Shown here: piece by piece, positions 1 through 8,073 of the stretch | How positions within the stretch are numbered: the stretch's first letter is position 1 | How the letters are laid out: each line of letters starts with the position of its first letter | Translations under genes and position numbers: made by a program | Notes under the pieces: generated by a model | What the model saw: the letters and a program-made list of their open reading frames with translations, nothing else | Databases searched by the model: none | Told to the model about the DNA's origin: nothing | NCBI GenBank assembly: GCA_964578605.1 | Contig: CAZODO010000016.1 | Span: forward strand, 1-64,000 | Length of the DNA: 64,000 bases | Source of the DNA: JAXMHN01 sp964578605 | Lineage (GTDB): Bacteria > Verrucomicrobiota > Verrucomicrobiia > Limisphaerales > SIBE01 | Direction of reading: 5' to 3'

Positions 1-12
1 CCCGCAAAAAGT

Positions 13-996
13 CTAGAAATCTGCAGACTCGACGGGGTTTCCCGAATATTTACCCGAAGTTGGCCTCCCGCTTTCCTGCAAGTATCTCTGAATCAACCGA
101 TTGGCTACGGATTCGTGCGGCTCATCCGCCGCGACGCGAATCCATTCCACCTGCATCTGGTGCCGAAACCAGGTCACCTGGCGCTTCGCGAACTGCCACG
201 TTTTGACCTTGATGACAGGGATCGTGTCTTCTGGGCGTGACCCGCCTAGCAGACTTTCCGCCACTTGCCGATAACCGAGCGCTTGCATGGCCGTCTTGTT
301 AGCCGCCAGCCCCCTCTCGAGCAGGCGCCGGACTTCGTCGACGAGGCCGTCGCGGAACATGCTCTCCACCCGCGCATCGATCCGGCGCCTCAGATCCTCT
401 TTGTCCCGCTCCAAAGCAAAGATGAGCGGCTTGTTTCCGCTCGCTTCCGCTTCTCGGTCCCACGGCAGCTGTTGCTCAGAAAAGGGCTTCCCAGTCAGGC
501 GAATGACCTCCAACGCCCGCACGAGCCGCCGCCGATTAGTGCGGTCGATGCGCTCATAAGCAGCCGGGTCGTCTCGCTTCAACTCATCCAGCAAGTCGGC
601 CAGTGGCCTTTGCAAAAGCGCCGCCCGCACTTCCTCGTTGGCCGAGGGCGCCCTTGCCAAACCATGCAGGTAAGCTTTGAAATAGAGCCCGGTGCCTCCG
701 CAAAAGATGGGAACTCGGCCGCGGGCCTGAATCGACCGCACCGCCGTCCTGGCCTGAGCGACGAACTCGGCCGCATGGAACGTCTGCGAGAGATCTGCTA
801 CATCGATCAAGTGGTGGGGCACTTGGGCTCGCTCCTCGGCCGACGGCTTTGCGGTGCCAATATCCATCCCGCGGTAAACCTGCATGGAGTCGACGGAGAT
901 CATCTCGGCTCCAAGCTGGCCTGCCAGCCAGAGTGCTACAGAAGATTTCCCGACAGCGGTTGGGCCAGCAAGAAAGAGGGGAGGGCGTTCTGGCAT
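13..996 (-). CDS. miaA: tRNA dimethylallyltransferase MiaA
   Basis: Transfers a dimethylallyl group to N6 of A37 in tRNAs that read codons starting with U. The N-terminus has the P-loop GPTAVGKSS, followed by SVDSMQVYRGMDIGTAKP, the classic MiaA DSxQ/YR signature. GGTGLYFKAY and the C-terminal KTWQFAKRQVTWFR are also typical of the family. The frame stays open for 28 codons upstream of 996, but that stretch overlaps the lspA end and looks non-coding; MPERPPLFLAGP is the natural start, giving 327 residues, a normal length. It lies 20 bp downstream of lspA on the same strand, so the two are probably co-transcribed. Confidence 0.96.
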   Translation of the reverse strand: MPERPPLFLAGPTAVGKSSVALWLAGQLGAEMISVDSMQVYRGMDIGTAKPSAEERAQVPHHLIDVADLSQTFHAAEFVAQARTAVRSIQARGRVPIFCGGTGLYFKAYLHGLARAPSANEEVRAALLQRPLADLLDELKRDDPAAYERIDRTNRRRLVRALEVIRLTGKPFSEQQLPWDREAEASGNKPLIFALERDKEDLRRRIDARVESMFRDGLVDEVRRLLERGLAANKTAMQALGYRQVAESLLGGSRPEDTIPVIKVKTWQFAKRQVTWFRHQMQVEWIRVAADEPHESVANRLIQRYLQESGRPTSGKYSGNPVESADF

Positions 997-1016
997 CGCG
1001 CGCTGCCCGGCGGAGC

Positions 1017-1538
1017 TTAGGTGGGCTGGCCAAGGGATCCCACCGCGCCTTTGGCGGCATCTCTCTGCCATGCCAGCCAAAAGAGCAGTCCGACGCCCAT
1101 GCAGATGGTGCTGTCGGCCAGATTGAAGGCCGGAAAGCCGATCTCGCCGCCGCCCCGCTGGTTCACGTAAAAGTAGAGGAAGTCGATGACATGGCGCCGC
1201 GTCTGGAGCAGGCGATCGGTTAGATTGCCCATGATGCCGCCAAACAACAGCCCTAACGCCACTTGGCCAGCGACCTTTTCCACGCTAAAATGGCGCCTCG
1301 CCAAGTAAAGGAGCACCAACGCCAGCGCGGAAACTATGGCGAGCAGCGAATTCTGATCCTTGAAAAAGGACCACGCCGCGCCCGTGTTTCCCCAGTGCAC
1401 CAGGCGGAAAAACCCATCGATAACCTCCACTTCCTCCCGGAAGCCGAGATAGCTCATCACAAGGAACTTGGTCGCTTGGTCCGCGGCTAGAACGCCAAGC
1501 GCCACGGCTCCCATCCGCCTATTTGGTGTCCATGCCAT
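1017..1538 (-). CDS. lspA: lipoprotein signal peptidase (signal peptidase II)
   Basis: Inner-membrane aspartic protease that removes signal peptides from diacylated prolipoproteins. Visible family blocks are AADQATKF near residue 20, WGNTGAAWS, GNLTDRL with the first catalytic Asp, and FNLADSTI with the second catalytic Asp. Four hydrophobic segments fit the four-helix LspA topology. At 173 residues it is the usual size. It sits directly upstream of miaA on the same strand. Confidence 0.95.
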   Translation of the reverse strand: MAWTPNRRMGAVALGVLAADQATKFLVMSYLGFREEVEVIDGFFRLVHWGNTGAAWSFFKDQNSLLAIVSALALVLLYLARRHFSVEKVAGQVALGLLFGGIMGNLTDRLLQTRRHVIDFLYFYVNQRGGGEIGFPAFNLADSTICMGVGLLFWLAWQRDAAKGAVGSLGQPT

Positions 1539-1686
1539 GTCGTCGTTTTAGCCGCTAGAATAAGCCCGCTTCGCGGTCCGGGCGAACCACGGGCCGACCA
1601 TCGAGGATCGACGCGCTGGAAAATCGTCTTCCAACGGGTCCTTTGCTGGGATTGAAGTCCATCCCGCTCGAATCGCTTGGCGCCCC

Positions 1687-2796
1687 CTAGCTCATCCGCA
1701 TGGGCATAAGGACGTAAAGGAAGGGCCCGTTGATCTTGAGCACGCCGGGGCTCAGCTCGTCGATGAGTTCAAGGTAAACCTCATCGTTCTCCAGAGCCTT
1801 CAAAGGGTCCATCAGGTAAACTGGATTGAAAGCCACCGCTATATCAGGCCCGTTGTAGTTGACCGCGATGCTCTCTCTTGCCTCGCCGATATCGGGTGTG
1901 TTGGCCGTAATAGCGAGGTTATTCTTCGTAAAACTGAGCTTCACCGAATTGGACTTCTCGCTGGTCATGATTTCCGCCCGGCGCAACGCATGCAACAGCT
2001 CTTCCCTGCCCAAGGCGATGCGTTCCTTGGTCTCGGATGGAATCACTTGGCGATAGTTCGGGAAATTGCCTTCGATCAGCTTGGTAATGATCAGCACCGA
2101 GAAGCCTTTTTCATTCCGAAGAGCGAAAGCAGCCTGGTTATCCGTAAAGCGGACCTCCACCTCCCCATTGGTCCCCAGCAAACGATTCAGCTCGTTGATC
2201 GCTTTCGTGGGCACGATGAATTCCCCGTCGCTTTCCACCGGAATATCCACCTCTTCATCGGCCAGGGCCAGCCTGCGCCCGTCCGTGGCCACCATCGTAA
2301 CCTTATGCTCCTTCAAGCTGATAAAAATGCCATTCAGAACGAAGCGCGTTTCGTCGCTGGATATGGCAAAGGAGGTCTTCCGCAGCATGCTCCGGAGCTT
2401 ATCCTGGGGCACAACAACCCGTTTCTTCTCTGCGAAAACCGGCAACGGGGGGAATTCCTCGGCGGCCAAGCCGCGGATCTTATAGAAAGAGGGGCCCGAC
2501 GTGATGATGCAGGACTGCTTCTCGTCCACTTCCAGATCGATGGTCGGCGAGGCCAACTCTCGAACAATGCCAAAGAAACGCTTCACAGGCAGCGTGGTAG
2601 CCCCACCCCGGGTCACGGTCGCCTCGACCGAACACGAAATCGTCACGTCCAAATCCGTAGCCGTCAGCTCGAGATTGCTCCCTTCGGCGCGCAGCAGGAC
2701 GTTGGAAAGGATAGGCAGAGTGGTTCTGGCGCTGACGATATTCTGGACTGCCTGGAGGCCGGTAATGATCTGCTCTTTGCCGATGGTCAATTTCAT
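1687..2796 (-). CDS. dnaN: DNA polymerase III beta subunit (sliding clamp)
   Basis: Ring-shaped processivity clamp of the replicase. The start MKLTIGKEQIITGLQAVQNIVS, the block TTLPILSNVLL near residue 26, and the C-terminal end VLKINGPFLYVLMPMRMS are characteristic; the terminal MPMR(L/M) motif is conserved in bacterial clamps. Length 369 fits three clamp domains. No dnaA or recF is adjacent: lspA lies downstream, and a roughly 500 bp gap followed by an R-M cassette lies upstream. A perfect DnaA-box match lies about 53 bp upstream of the start codon. Confidence 0.97.
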   Translation of the reverse strand: MKLTIGKEQIITGLQAVQNIVSARTTLPILSNVLLRAEGSNLELTATDLDVTISCSVEATVTRGGATTLPVKRFFGIVRELASPTIDLEVDEKQSCIITSGPSFYKIRGLAAEEFPPLPVFAEKKRVVVPQDKLRSMLRKTSFAISSDETRFVLNGIFISLKEHKVTMVATDGRRLALADEEVDIPVESDGEFIVPTKAINELNRLLGTNGEVEVRFTDNQAAFALRNEKGFSVLIITKLIEGNFPNYRQVIPSETKERIALGREELLHALRRAEIMTSEKSNSVKLSFTKNNLAITANTPDIGEARESIAVNYNGPDIAVAFNPVYLMDPLKALENDEVYLELIDELSPGVLKINGPFLYVLMPMRMS

Positions 2797-2848
2797 TTGG
2801 CGCTTACTAATATGGATTCAGCAGTACAGAGAGATTCTTATTAAGGGT

Positions 2849-2857
2849 TGTGAATAA
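2849..2857 (-). promoter_or_regulatory. candidate DnaA box upstream of dnaN
   Basis: The minus strand reads TTATTCACA, a full match to the DnaA-box consensus TTATNCACA, 53 bp upstream of the dnaN start. A weaker 7/9 match (GGATTCACA) lies at 2979-2987. One box suggests DnaA control of dnaN, or a remnant of an origin-proximal region, but does not by itself define an origin. Confidence 0.4.
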
Positions 2858-3143
2858 ACCAAACAAAATCCGGTGTCAATGCCGCTAAACCACTTGCGGA
2901 GCTGCCGGGCTTTCAATAATTGGGAGTCGCCAAGCCAGAAAAGGGACCAACCGGGGGTTATTACGAGGTTCGAGCCACGGATTCACAAGATATAAACCAG
3001 GTTATTGCAAAGCGGCAGGCGAGTTTAGGGAAGTCGAATCTCCTTCCGAAAACGCGGCGCTGCACTTCGACAGCAAGATGTCGCACAGCTTGGTGACAAA
3101 GAGTCATCACTCATATAAAAAGCTGAGAATCAGTAACTTGCAT
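2858..3143. other. intergenic stretch without a recognisable gene
   Basis: Between the dnaN upstream region and the R-M cassette. It looks more AT-rich than its surroundings. I see no tRNA fold and no convincing reading frame. It probably contains the left boundary of the inserted R-M cassette, but I found no repeat or attachment site that marks it. Confidence 0.4.
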
Positions 3144-3168
3144 CGATGAGAACAAATTGTTCTCATCG
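3144..3168. promoter_or_regulatory. perfect 25-bp palindrome upstream of vsr
   Basis: CGATGAGAACAA (3144-3155) and TTGTTCTCATCG (3157-3168) are exact inverted copies around a single A. It lies 128 bp upstream of vsr. It has no trailing T-run, so a repressor operator is more likely than a terminator. The core GAAC-N5-GTTC is close to, but not spaced like, Gram-positive LexA boxes. Confidence 0.55.
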
Positions 3169-3296
3169 TCCGGATCCCAGCTGAGACCCCTGATGACCGG
3201 CACCGAAGCCTCGACACTCCTCGTCGCCGTCCGGTAGAGTGACTGGGCTTGCCTCCGACTGGTTCGCCATGGTGAGCAAGCCGCTGAGGAGCCAAT

Positions 3297-3737
3297 ATGG
3301 CAGACATCTGGAGCAGACAAAAACGCTCCCAAGTCATGGCCCGGATTCGCTCTCGGGGGAACAGAGACACCGAGCTCAAACTCGCTGCGATTCTCCGTTC
3401 CGCTCGCATAAAGGGCTGGCGCCGCCACCAACCACTGCCAGGCTGCCCGGACTTCGTCTTTCGGCGCGAACGCATCATTATTTTCGTCGATGGGTGTTTC
3501 TGGCATGGTTGTCCCAAACACGGCCGGTATCCGGCCAGCAACCGCGCCTATTGGCTTCCGAAACTTCGGCGGAACAAGGAAAGGGATGCCGCCGCGACTC
3601 GGGCGCTAAATCGGGCTGGATGGAAGGTTGTCCGCCTTTGGGAACACCAGCTGGAAGAACCCCAGCAGGTGGCACGCCGCCTTTCCCGGACCTTGCACGC
3701 TTGCAGAAGCGCCGCCGATAAGGTGAACTCTCCGTAG
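3297..3737 (+). CDS. vsr: very short patch repair endonuclease (Vsr)
   Basis: Nicks DNA 5' of the T in T:G mismatches that arise when 5-methylcytosine deaminates, limiting the mutagenic cost of a partner C5 methyltransferase. Family features: MADIWSRQKRSQVMARIRSR at the N-terminus, PGCPDFVF with the catalytic Asp at residue 52, FVDGCFWHGCPKH (65-75) with the metal-binding His/Cys cluster, and RRNKERD near 91. Length 146 is typical. The start follows GAGGAG with good spacing. Its TAG stop abuts the methyltransferase ATG with no gap, so the two are translationally coupled. Confidence 0.93.
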   Translation: MADIWSRQKRSQVMARIRSRGNRDTELKLAAILRSARIKGWRRHQPLPGCPDFVFRRERIIIFVDGCFWHGCPKHGRYPASNRAYWLPKLRRNKERDAAATRALNRAGWKVVRLWEHQLEEPQQVARRLSRTLHACRSAADKVNSP

Positions 3738-4778
3738 ATGAGCTTTGCTGTCCTGGAACTTTGCGCTGGTGGTGGTGGTCAGGCACTTGGTCTCGAGATG
3801 GCCGGCTTTTGCCATGCTGCTGCAGTTGAAATTGAGCCGCAATTCTGCACCAGTCTGCGGAAGAACCGGCCTCATTGGAACGTAATCCAGCAGGACATCC
3901 GCCACCTTCGCCACCAAGATTTCGTCGGAATCGACTTGCTGGCTGCTGGCGTTCCCTGTCCACCTTTTAGCATTGCCAGCAAGCAACTTGGCGCCGCCGA
4001 CGACCGCGACATGTTCCCCGCCGCCTTGGACATTGTCGAACACGTAAAACCCCGAGCTGTCTTGTTCGAGAATGTTCCCGGTTTCGCCTCCGCCAAGTTC
4101 GCGCAGTACCGCAAGGAATTGTGTGCCAAACTTGCAAGGCTTGGGTACCAGCCCGAAGGGAAAATTCTCCAGGCCTCTGACTACGGTGTCCCCCAACTTC
4201 GACCCCGTTTTGTGCTCGTCGCGCTGGCCCCAAAAGACGCTGAATTCTTTTCCTGGCCACTCCAGGAGGATCTCGGGGAAACGGTGGGTTCGGCACTGAT
4301 CGATCTCATGAGCGCGAACAGGTGGCCGGGCGCAGAAGCCTGGGCGCACCAAGCTGCCGGAATTGCACCAACGATCGTCGGTGGCTCCAAGAAGCACGGC
4401 GGGCCCGATTTGGGGCCAACGCGGGCTCGTGCCCAATGGCGCCTGCTCGGTGTTGACGGACTCGGGATTGCTGACGCGGCCCCAGACGCAGACTTTCCTG
4501 AAAGCAAGATGCCCAAGCTGACGGTCAGGATGGTTGCCCGGCTGCAAAGCTTTCCAGATGAATGGGAGTTTACCGGCGGGAAAACCTGGAGTTACAGGCA
4601 GGTGGGCAACGCGTTCCCGCCACAAGTTGCCAAGAAAGTTGGTCTCTCTATATTGAACGCCTTTGACCGTCGACGTCCTCAGATCAACGGCAACGGAAGG
4701 CCTGTGGAAATGCGGCTCCTCGACCGGAGCCGCCGGGTTGGTCCCCCGCCATTTCAGTTCAAGCGGAAGGTCAATTAG
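3738..4778 (+). CDS. DNA (cytosine-5-)-methyltransferase of the R-M cassette
   Basis: Methylates cytosine at C5, protecting host DNA from the linked endonuclease. Motifs in order: I, LCAGGGGQALG (8-18), binding S-adenosylmethionine; IV, GVPCPPFS (71-78) with catalytic Cys74; VI, ENV (111-113); VIII, QLRPR (153-157); IX/X, RLQSFPDEW and QVGNAFPP near the C-terminus. The target-recognition region lies between VIII and IX. At 346 residues it is a compact single-chain enzyme. If the neighbouring nuclease recognises GCCGGC like NaeI, this enzyme should methylate a cytosine in GCCGGC; that is inferred from the pairing and not visible in the protein. Confidence 0.95.
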   Translation: MSFAVLELCAGGGGQALGLEMAGFCHAAAVEIEPQFCTSLRKNRPHWNVIQQDIRHLRHQDFVGIDLLAAGVPCPPFSIASKQLGAADDRDMFPAALDIVEHVKPRAVLFENVPGFASAKFAQYRKELCAKLARLGYQPEGKILQASDYGVPQLRPRFVLVALAPKDAEFFSWPLQEDLGETVGSALIDLMSANRWPGAEAWAHQAAGIAPTIVGGSKKHGGPDLGPTRARAQWRLLGVDGLGIADAAPDADFPESKMPKLTVRMVARLQSFPDEWEFTGGKTWSYRQVGNAFPPQVAKKVGLSILNAFDRRRPQINGNGRPVEMRLLDRSRRVGPPPFQFKRKVN

Positions 4779-4885
4779 CGTCTCGTCTGCGAAGCAACGA
4801 TGCTCCCTCTGTTTCGCAGCCAACCCACGAGCTCCTTGGGAATTGCCTGCCCCGCGAGTCTTCCCCAGCGGCCGGCTCGTCTAAG

Positions 4886-4921
4886 AGAGACGATAGTCAG
4901 TAGAGACGATGGTCTATAGAC
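4886..4921. promoter_or_regulatory. candidate C-box operator of the R-M controller gene
   Basis: AGAGACGAT occurs twice, at 4886-4894 and 4902-4910, exactly 16 bp apart. The two sites read GACGATAGTC (4889-4898) and GACGATGGTC (4905-4914); both are close to the GAC-N3-(A/G)GTC form of known C-boxes. The second overlaps a perfect palindrome GTCTATAGAC (4912-4921). Two operators one and a half helical turns apart, just upstream of a small XRE gene, is the layout of known C-protein autoregulatory switches. Confidence 0.55.
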
Positions 4922-4953
4922 GCTTGCATCCGAGCCGGTGCAAAATTGCGGCA

Positions 4954-5193
4954 ATGTCCCCTCCGAGCATGTCGAAACTGTTCGGGTCTGCCGTGCGTGC
5001 GCGCCGGATGGCTGCTGGTATTTCCCAAGAGAGACTCGCAGAGCGATCTGGTCTTCACCCCACTTACATCAGCATGGTCGAGCGCGGGGTTCGCAACCCG
5101 ACACTCGATGTCGCCTTCCGCATTGCCAAGGCCCTGAGGGTCGGGCTGCCCGCGCTGATAGAACAGGCTCAAAGAGGCGGCACGGCGAAATGA
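4954..5193 (+). CDS. XRE-family controller (C) protein of the R-M system
   Basis: Small helix-turn-helix protein: the helix pair ISQERLAERSGLHPTYISMVER, then the family tail GVRNPTLDVAFRIAKALRV and LPALIEQA. C proteins of type II R-M systems have this size and sequence pattern, and delay endonuclease expression while the methyltransferase accumulates. The frame opens at 4909, but that ATG lies inside the candidate operator. Starts at 4954 (79 aa) or 4969 (74 aa) fit better; neither has a clear Shine-Dalgarno, as is common for leaderless C genes. The endonuclease follows 10 bp later. Confidence 0.85.
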   Translation: MSPPSMSKLFGSAVRARRMAAGISQERLAERSGLHPTYISMVERGVRNPTLDVAFRIAKALRVGLPALIEQAQRGGTAK

Positions 5194-5203
5194 GGACCCG
5201 CTC

Positions 5204-6130
5204 ATGCCCGACCTTGAGAGCAACAGTCCCGGGCGGCACGATCCGGAGATTTCGGCTGTCCTAAATGAACTCAGGGCGCTTGATCCCCATGGCTTGCGCA
5301 CACGCCGAGTGCTCCGCGACACCCTCGACCAGCTGTACGACGGACAGCGCACGGGCCGCTACCGATTTGACCAGCTTTTCAAAACGGAAAAGACGCACTG
5401 TGGAACCCTTATAGAGATTAACCTCCATCGAGAATTCAAATTCCAGGACGGGATCAGGCTGGACTACAATATCGCCGGAGCCGAAGTGGACTGTAAGTAC
5501 TCGCAGACCTTGGGAGGTTGGATGATTCCTCCAGAAGCTCACGGCGACCTCTGTCTCCTCGTGTGGGCCGATGACGCCGAATCCCGCTGGAGCATGGGTC
5601 TCGTAAGAGCCACTCTGAGTCATCTCAACACTGGCGGAAACAGAGACCGCAAGGCAACTCTCAATAGGAAAGGACGGGCGGCGATTACCTGGCTGTTCGA
5701 CCATGCACCGCTCCCCATCAACGTTCTCCTGCAGCTTGAACCCGAAACGGTCCGGCGGATCATGATCAAGCCGTCAGGCCAAGCACGGATTAACGAGCTT
5801 TTCCGCTCTGCGACAGGCAGAATCATCGGCAGGGGGGTCGTTGCAACGGTCGCGCAACAGCCTGACTACATGAAGAGGGTTCGTGCAAACGGCGGCGCCC
5901 GTACCGCATTAAAGCCGGAAGGAATCATCATTCTTGGCCAGTATTCATCGCACGCCGCTGTCGCCCGCTCCCTCGGCGTCCCTGTGCCTGGCCCAGGCGA
6001 CTCGGTTTCAGTTCGCCTCGCCCCGGCTGCCGGTCCCCGCGACGGTGTCGCTGAGATCGGAGGCCGGTTCTGGAGAGTGGCCAGGCCAGCGGATCCACCT
6101 GTCGCCGCGCCGGAACTCCCAAACGCCTGA
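5204..6130 (+). CDS. type IIE restriction endonuclease, NaeI family
   Basis: Cleaves unmodified DNA; NaeI cuts GCCGGC and needs a second effector copy of its site. The match is residue-for-residue with an offset of one: Glu71, Asp87, Asp96 and Lys98 correspond to NaeI E70, D86, D95 and K97. The ligase-like TLDQLYDGQR sits at 40-49, with Leu44 matching NaeI Leu43, the residue whose change to Lys turns NaeI into a topoisomerase. FKTEKTHCGTL and INLHREF are also shared. Length 308 is close to NaeI (317). The C-terminal part (about 165 on) matches the effector-DNA-binding Topo domain region and contains GRGVVATVAQQPDYMKRVR. A GAGG ribosome site precedes the start. Specificity for GCCGGC is inferred. 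Confidence 0.93.
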   Translation: MPDLESNSPGRHDPEISAVLNELRALDPHGLRTRRVLRDTLDQLYDGQRTGRYRFDQLFKTEKTHCGTLIEINLHREFKFQDGIRLDYNIAGAEVDCKYSQTLGGWMIPPEAHGDLCLLVWADDAESRWSMGLVRATLSHLNTGGNRDRKATLNRKGRAAITWLFDHAPLPINVLLQLEPETVRRIMIKPSGQARINELFRSATGRIIGRGVVATVAQQPDYMKRVRANGGARTALKPEGIIILGQYSSHAAVARSLGVPVPGPGDSVSVRLAPAAGPRDGVAEIGGRFWRVARPADPPVAAPELPNA

Positions 6131-6318
6131 CGAAACCGCCCGGTGCTCCGAGCCGCGGTTGAGCCCTGCTTCGGCAGCGGCAGACTCTCGAGGCGAGGAC
6201 GGCGGGAACTCGGAAACGACCGTGCGTTTCCATTGGGGTCAAGGGCCTACAATCGTGCCGCCGTAGGAATTTGAACGTTTCCAACCGCGTCTTCGGCTGC
6301 TATCGTCCTGCGACTCAG

Positions 6319-6863
6319 ATGAGATGGAGTCGCGCCAGTTCGGCCGTTTTCCTGAGCCCGGGAACGACGCATCGGGCCGACCGTTGCGAGCCGCTTTGCG
6401 ACGCGGTTCGGCGAGGGGAGGTGCGCCTGTGCGCCTTGGCGCGGCGGGGTTACCCAGGACAACCGTTGCCGCCGCAGATGCTGCCCGGGATCTCGACGGT
6501 GGGTTTCTGGGACGCCCCTGGTCCGCAATCCTGGGGGCTGGATTGGCACCGCAACAAGGGCATCGAGATCACTTACCTGTCCAGGGGACGCATCGATTTT
6601 CAGGTCGAGGCCGAGGAGTTCCGTCTTGAGAGCAGCCATCTGACCATCACGCGGCCGTGGCAACGGCACCGGCTCGGCCGGCCCAACGTCGGTTCCAGCC
6701 GGTTGCATTGGCTGATCCTGGACGTGGGAGTTCGGCGCCCCAACCAGGCATGGAAATGGCCTGAATGGATTATTCTGTCGCCCAGCGATCGCCAGCGGCT
6801 CACGGTGCTCCTGAGCCAGAACGAGCAACCCGTCTGGCCGGGTAACGGCGAGATTGCCCGAGC
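6319..6863 (+). pseudogene. AraC-family regulator, 3' truncated (sensor domain only)
   Basis: The reading frame encodes the N-terminal cupin-like half of a verrucomicrobial AraC regulator: SAVFLSPGTTHRAD, PGISTVGFWDAP, WGLDWHRNKGIEITYLSRG, TITRPWQRHRLG and LHWLILDVGVRRPNQAWKWP. Resemblance ends at NGEIARA near 6860. From there the frame runs open only because it is antisense to the LamG gene, so no DNA-binding HTH is encoded. The start at 6319 (MRWSRASS) is a choice; 6271 is also possible. It would not work as a transcription factor unless the missing half lies elsewhere. Confidence 0.8.
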
Positions 6864-7755
6864 CCGCCGCTTGCACGGAGAAAATCGCCGTTTCCCCCAC
6901 AAAGCGCGAGATGCTAATCGGCTGGGTCGTGATGGTCGGGGGCAGGTTCTGGTAGGCGTCCGCCTGGGTCAGATCCTTCCCTGCCTGGCCTGCGTTGAAG
7001 ATCGAGGCCATTTGGCTCGCCGTCAGCGGCGTCGTCCAGATCCCCGCGTCGTCGATCTTTCCCTGCCAAAAGGCGGCTCCTGGAAACCCCCCGTCGTCCG
7101 GGGTGACACCAATCCCCAGCTCCGGAGAAATCGGGTCCGGCAATGGCGGCGCATAATTGGCCGTCCCGACTTCCACCCCGTTCCGGTAAAGATGGATTCT
7201 GGTTCCGTCGGCAACCACGCCCACCTGCTGCCAAACGCTGACCGGGAAACCCACGGGCTCGTTCAGCACGACCGAACCGCCGGCATCGACAGTGGTGTTG
7301 CCCAACGGGCCGAAGGCCTGGTCCCGGTCCTTAAGCCGGACCGCGAGGCCCACCGGCCCGTCGACGGTAAGGCCCGAACTGCTCACGATCGAGCTTTCTG
7401 GCCAGGTTCCGTCCCGCGGGTCGGCCCAGACCCATGCGGAGACGCTGAAGGTTTCGGTGAAGGCCGGCAACCCGTTCACAATGACACCATCGCCGCCGCT
7501 ATCCGGTCCGCGGAAGCTCAAGGCGCCGCCAATCTGGCCGGTGGTCCACGCGGGATCCTCGCCCCACAGGTTCGATACGGCACCATCATGCCCTTTTCCA
7601 GAGGTGTCTTTCGCCGTGGCTCCGCTGGTCTCGTTGAAGGTCCAATGGCCGACGAGCCCGTCCGTGATTGCCGCCTGGGCGCTGAGAGCGCACGCAGCGA
7701 CACCGAGAGTGAAGGCTCGCCCGAGGGCAAGCCGAATTTCAGAAGAAGTTTTCAT
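6850..7755 (-). pseudogene. exported LamG/concanavalin-like protein, 3' truncated
   Basis: After a signal peptide (start at 7755, ending ALSAQA) comes a LamG/ConA-like jelly-roll domain: GLVGHWTFNETSGATAKDTS, GGALSFRG, FSVSAWVWADP, WQQVGVVADGTRIHLYRNG and KIDDAGIWTTPLTASQM. Next is the start of an Ig-like domain, PPTITTQPISISRFVGETAIFSV, which is cut near 6860 at GSGNL. Everything after that is antisense to the AraC fragment. Intact homologues typically continue with more Ig or repeat domains. It may have been a surface or secreted carbohydrate-binding protein. Confidence 0.78.
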
Positions 7756-8073
7756 ATGCGTCTGAGGCCTGAACATAGCGGGTTGCTCCCCGGCACGTGA
7801 CCTTCCCGGCGCCGGGGTCAACGGCGCGACTTAACGCAACACAGAAAGTCTCGAGCCAGGGTTCCGGCATGCTAGCACGCCGGCGGCTGGCGAGCGTTCG
7901 ATTTTGCACGCCGCAAGATTTTGAACAGAGACCTGTCCCCGCCGGAAATTCCTGCCTGCAGGAATGCTCCATGTGTTCGGAGCGCCGGCTTGCAGCCGGT
8001 TTGGCCGCCCCCGTTCCCGACCAGGAACCATCCTCGGTCCGGATTCCCATTCGAGCTTTGCCGCTGGGTTGGC
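7756..8073. other. intergenic region, no gene seen
   Basis: About 320 bp between the LamG relic start and the 11-bp repeat array. Short open frames in all directions have no recognisable domain, no ribosome site and no tRNA features. Confidence 0.4.

Noticed and set aside
2962..2980. GAGGTTCGAGCC resembling a tRNA T-arm
   Set aside because: The flanking 5-base arms do not pair and no anticodon or acceptor stem can be drawn.
3144..3168. LexA/SOS box
   Set aside because: The half-sites are spaced by five bases instead of four and no SOS gene is nearby; kept only as an unexplained palindrome.
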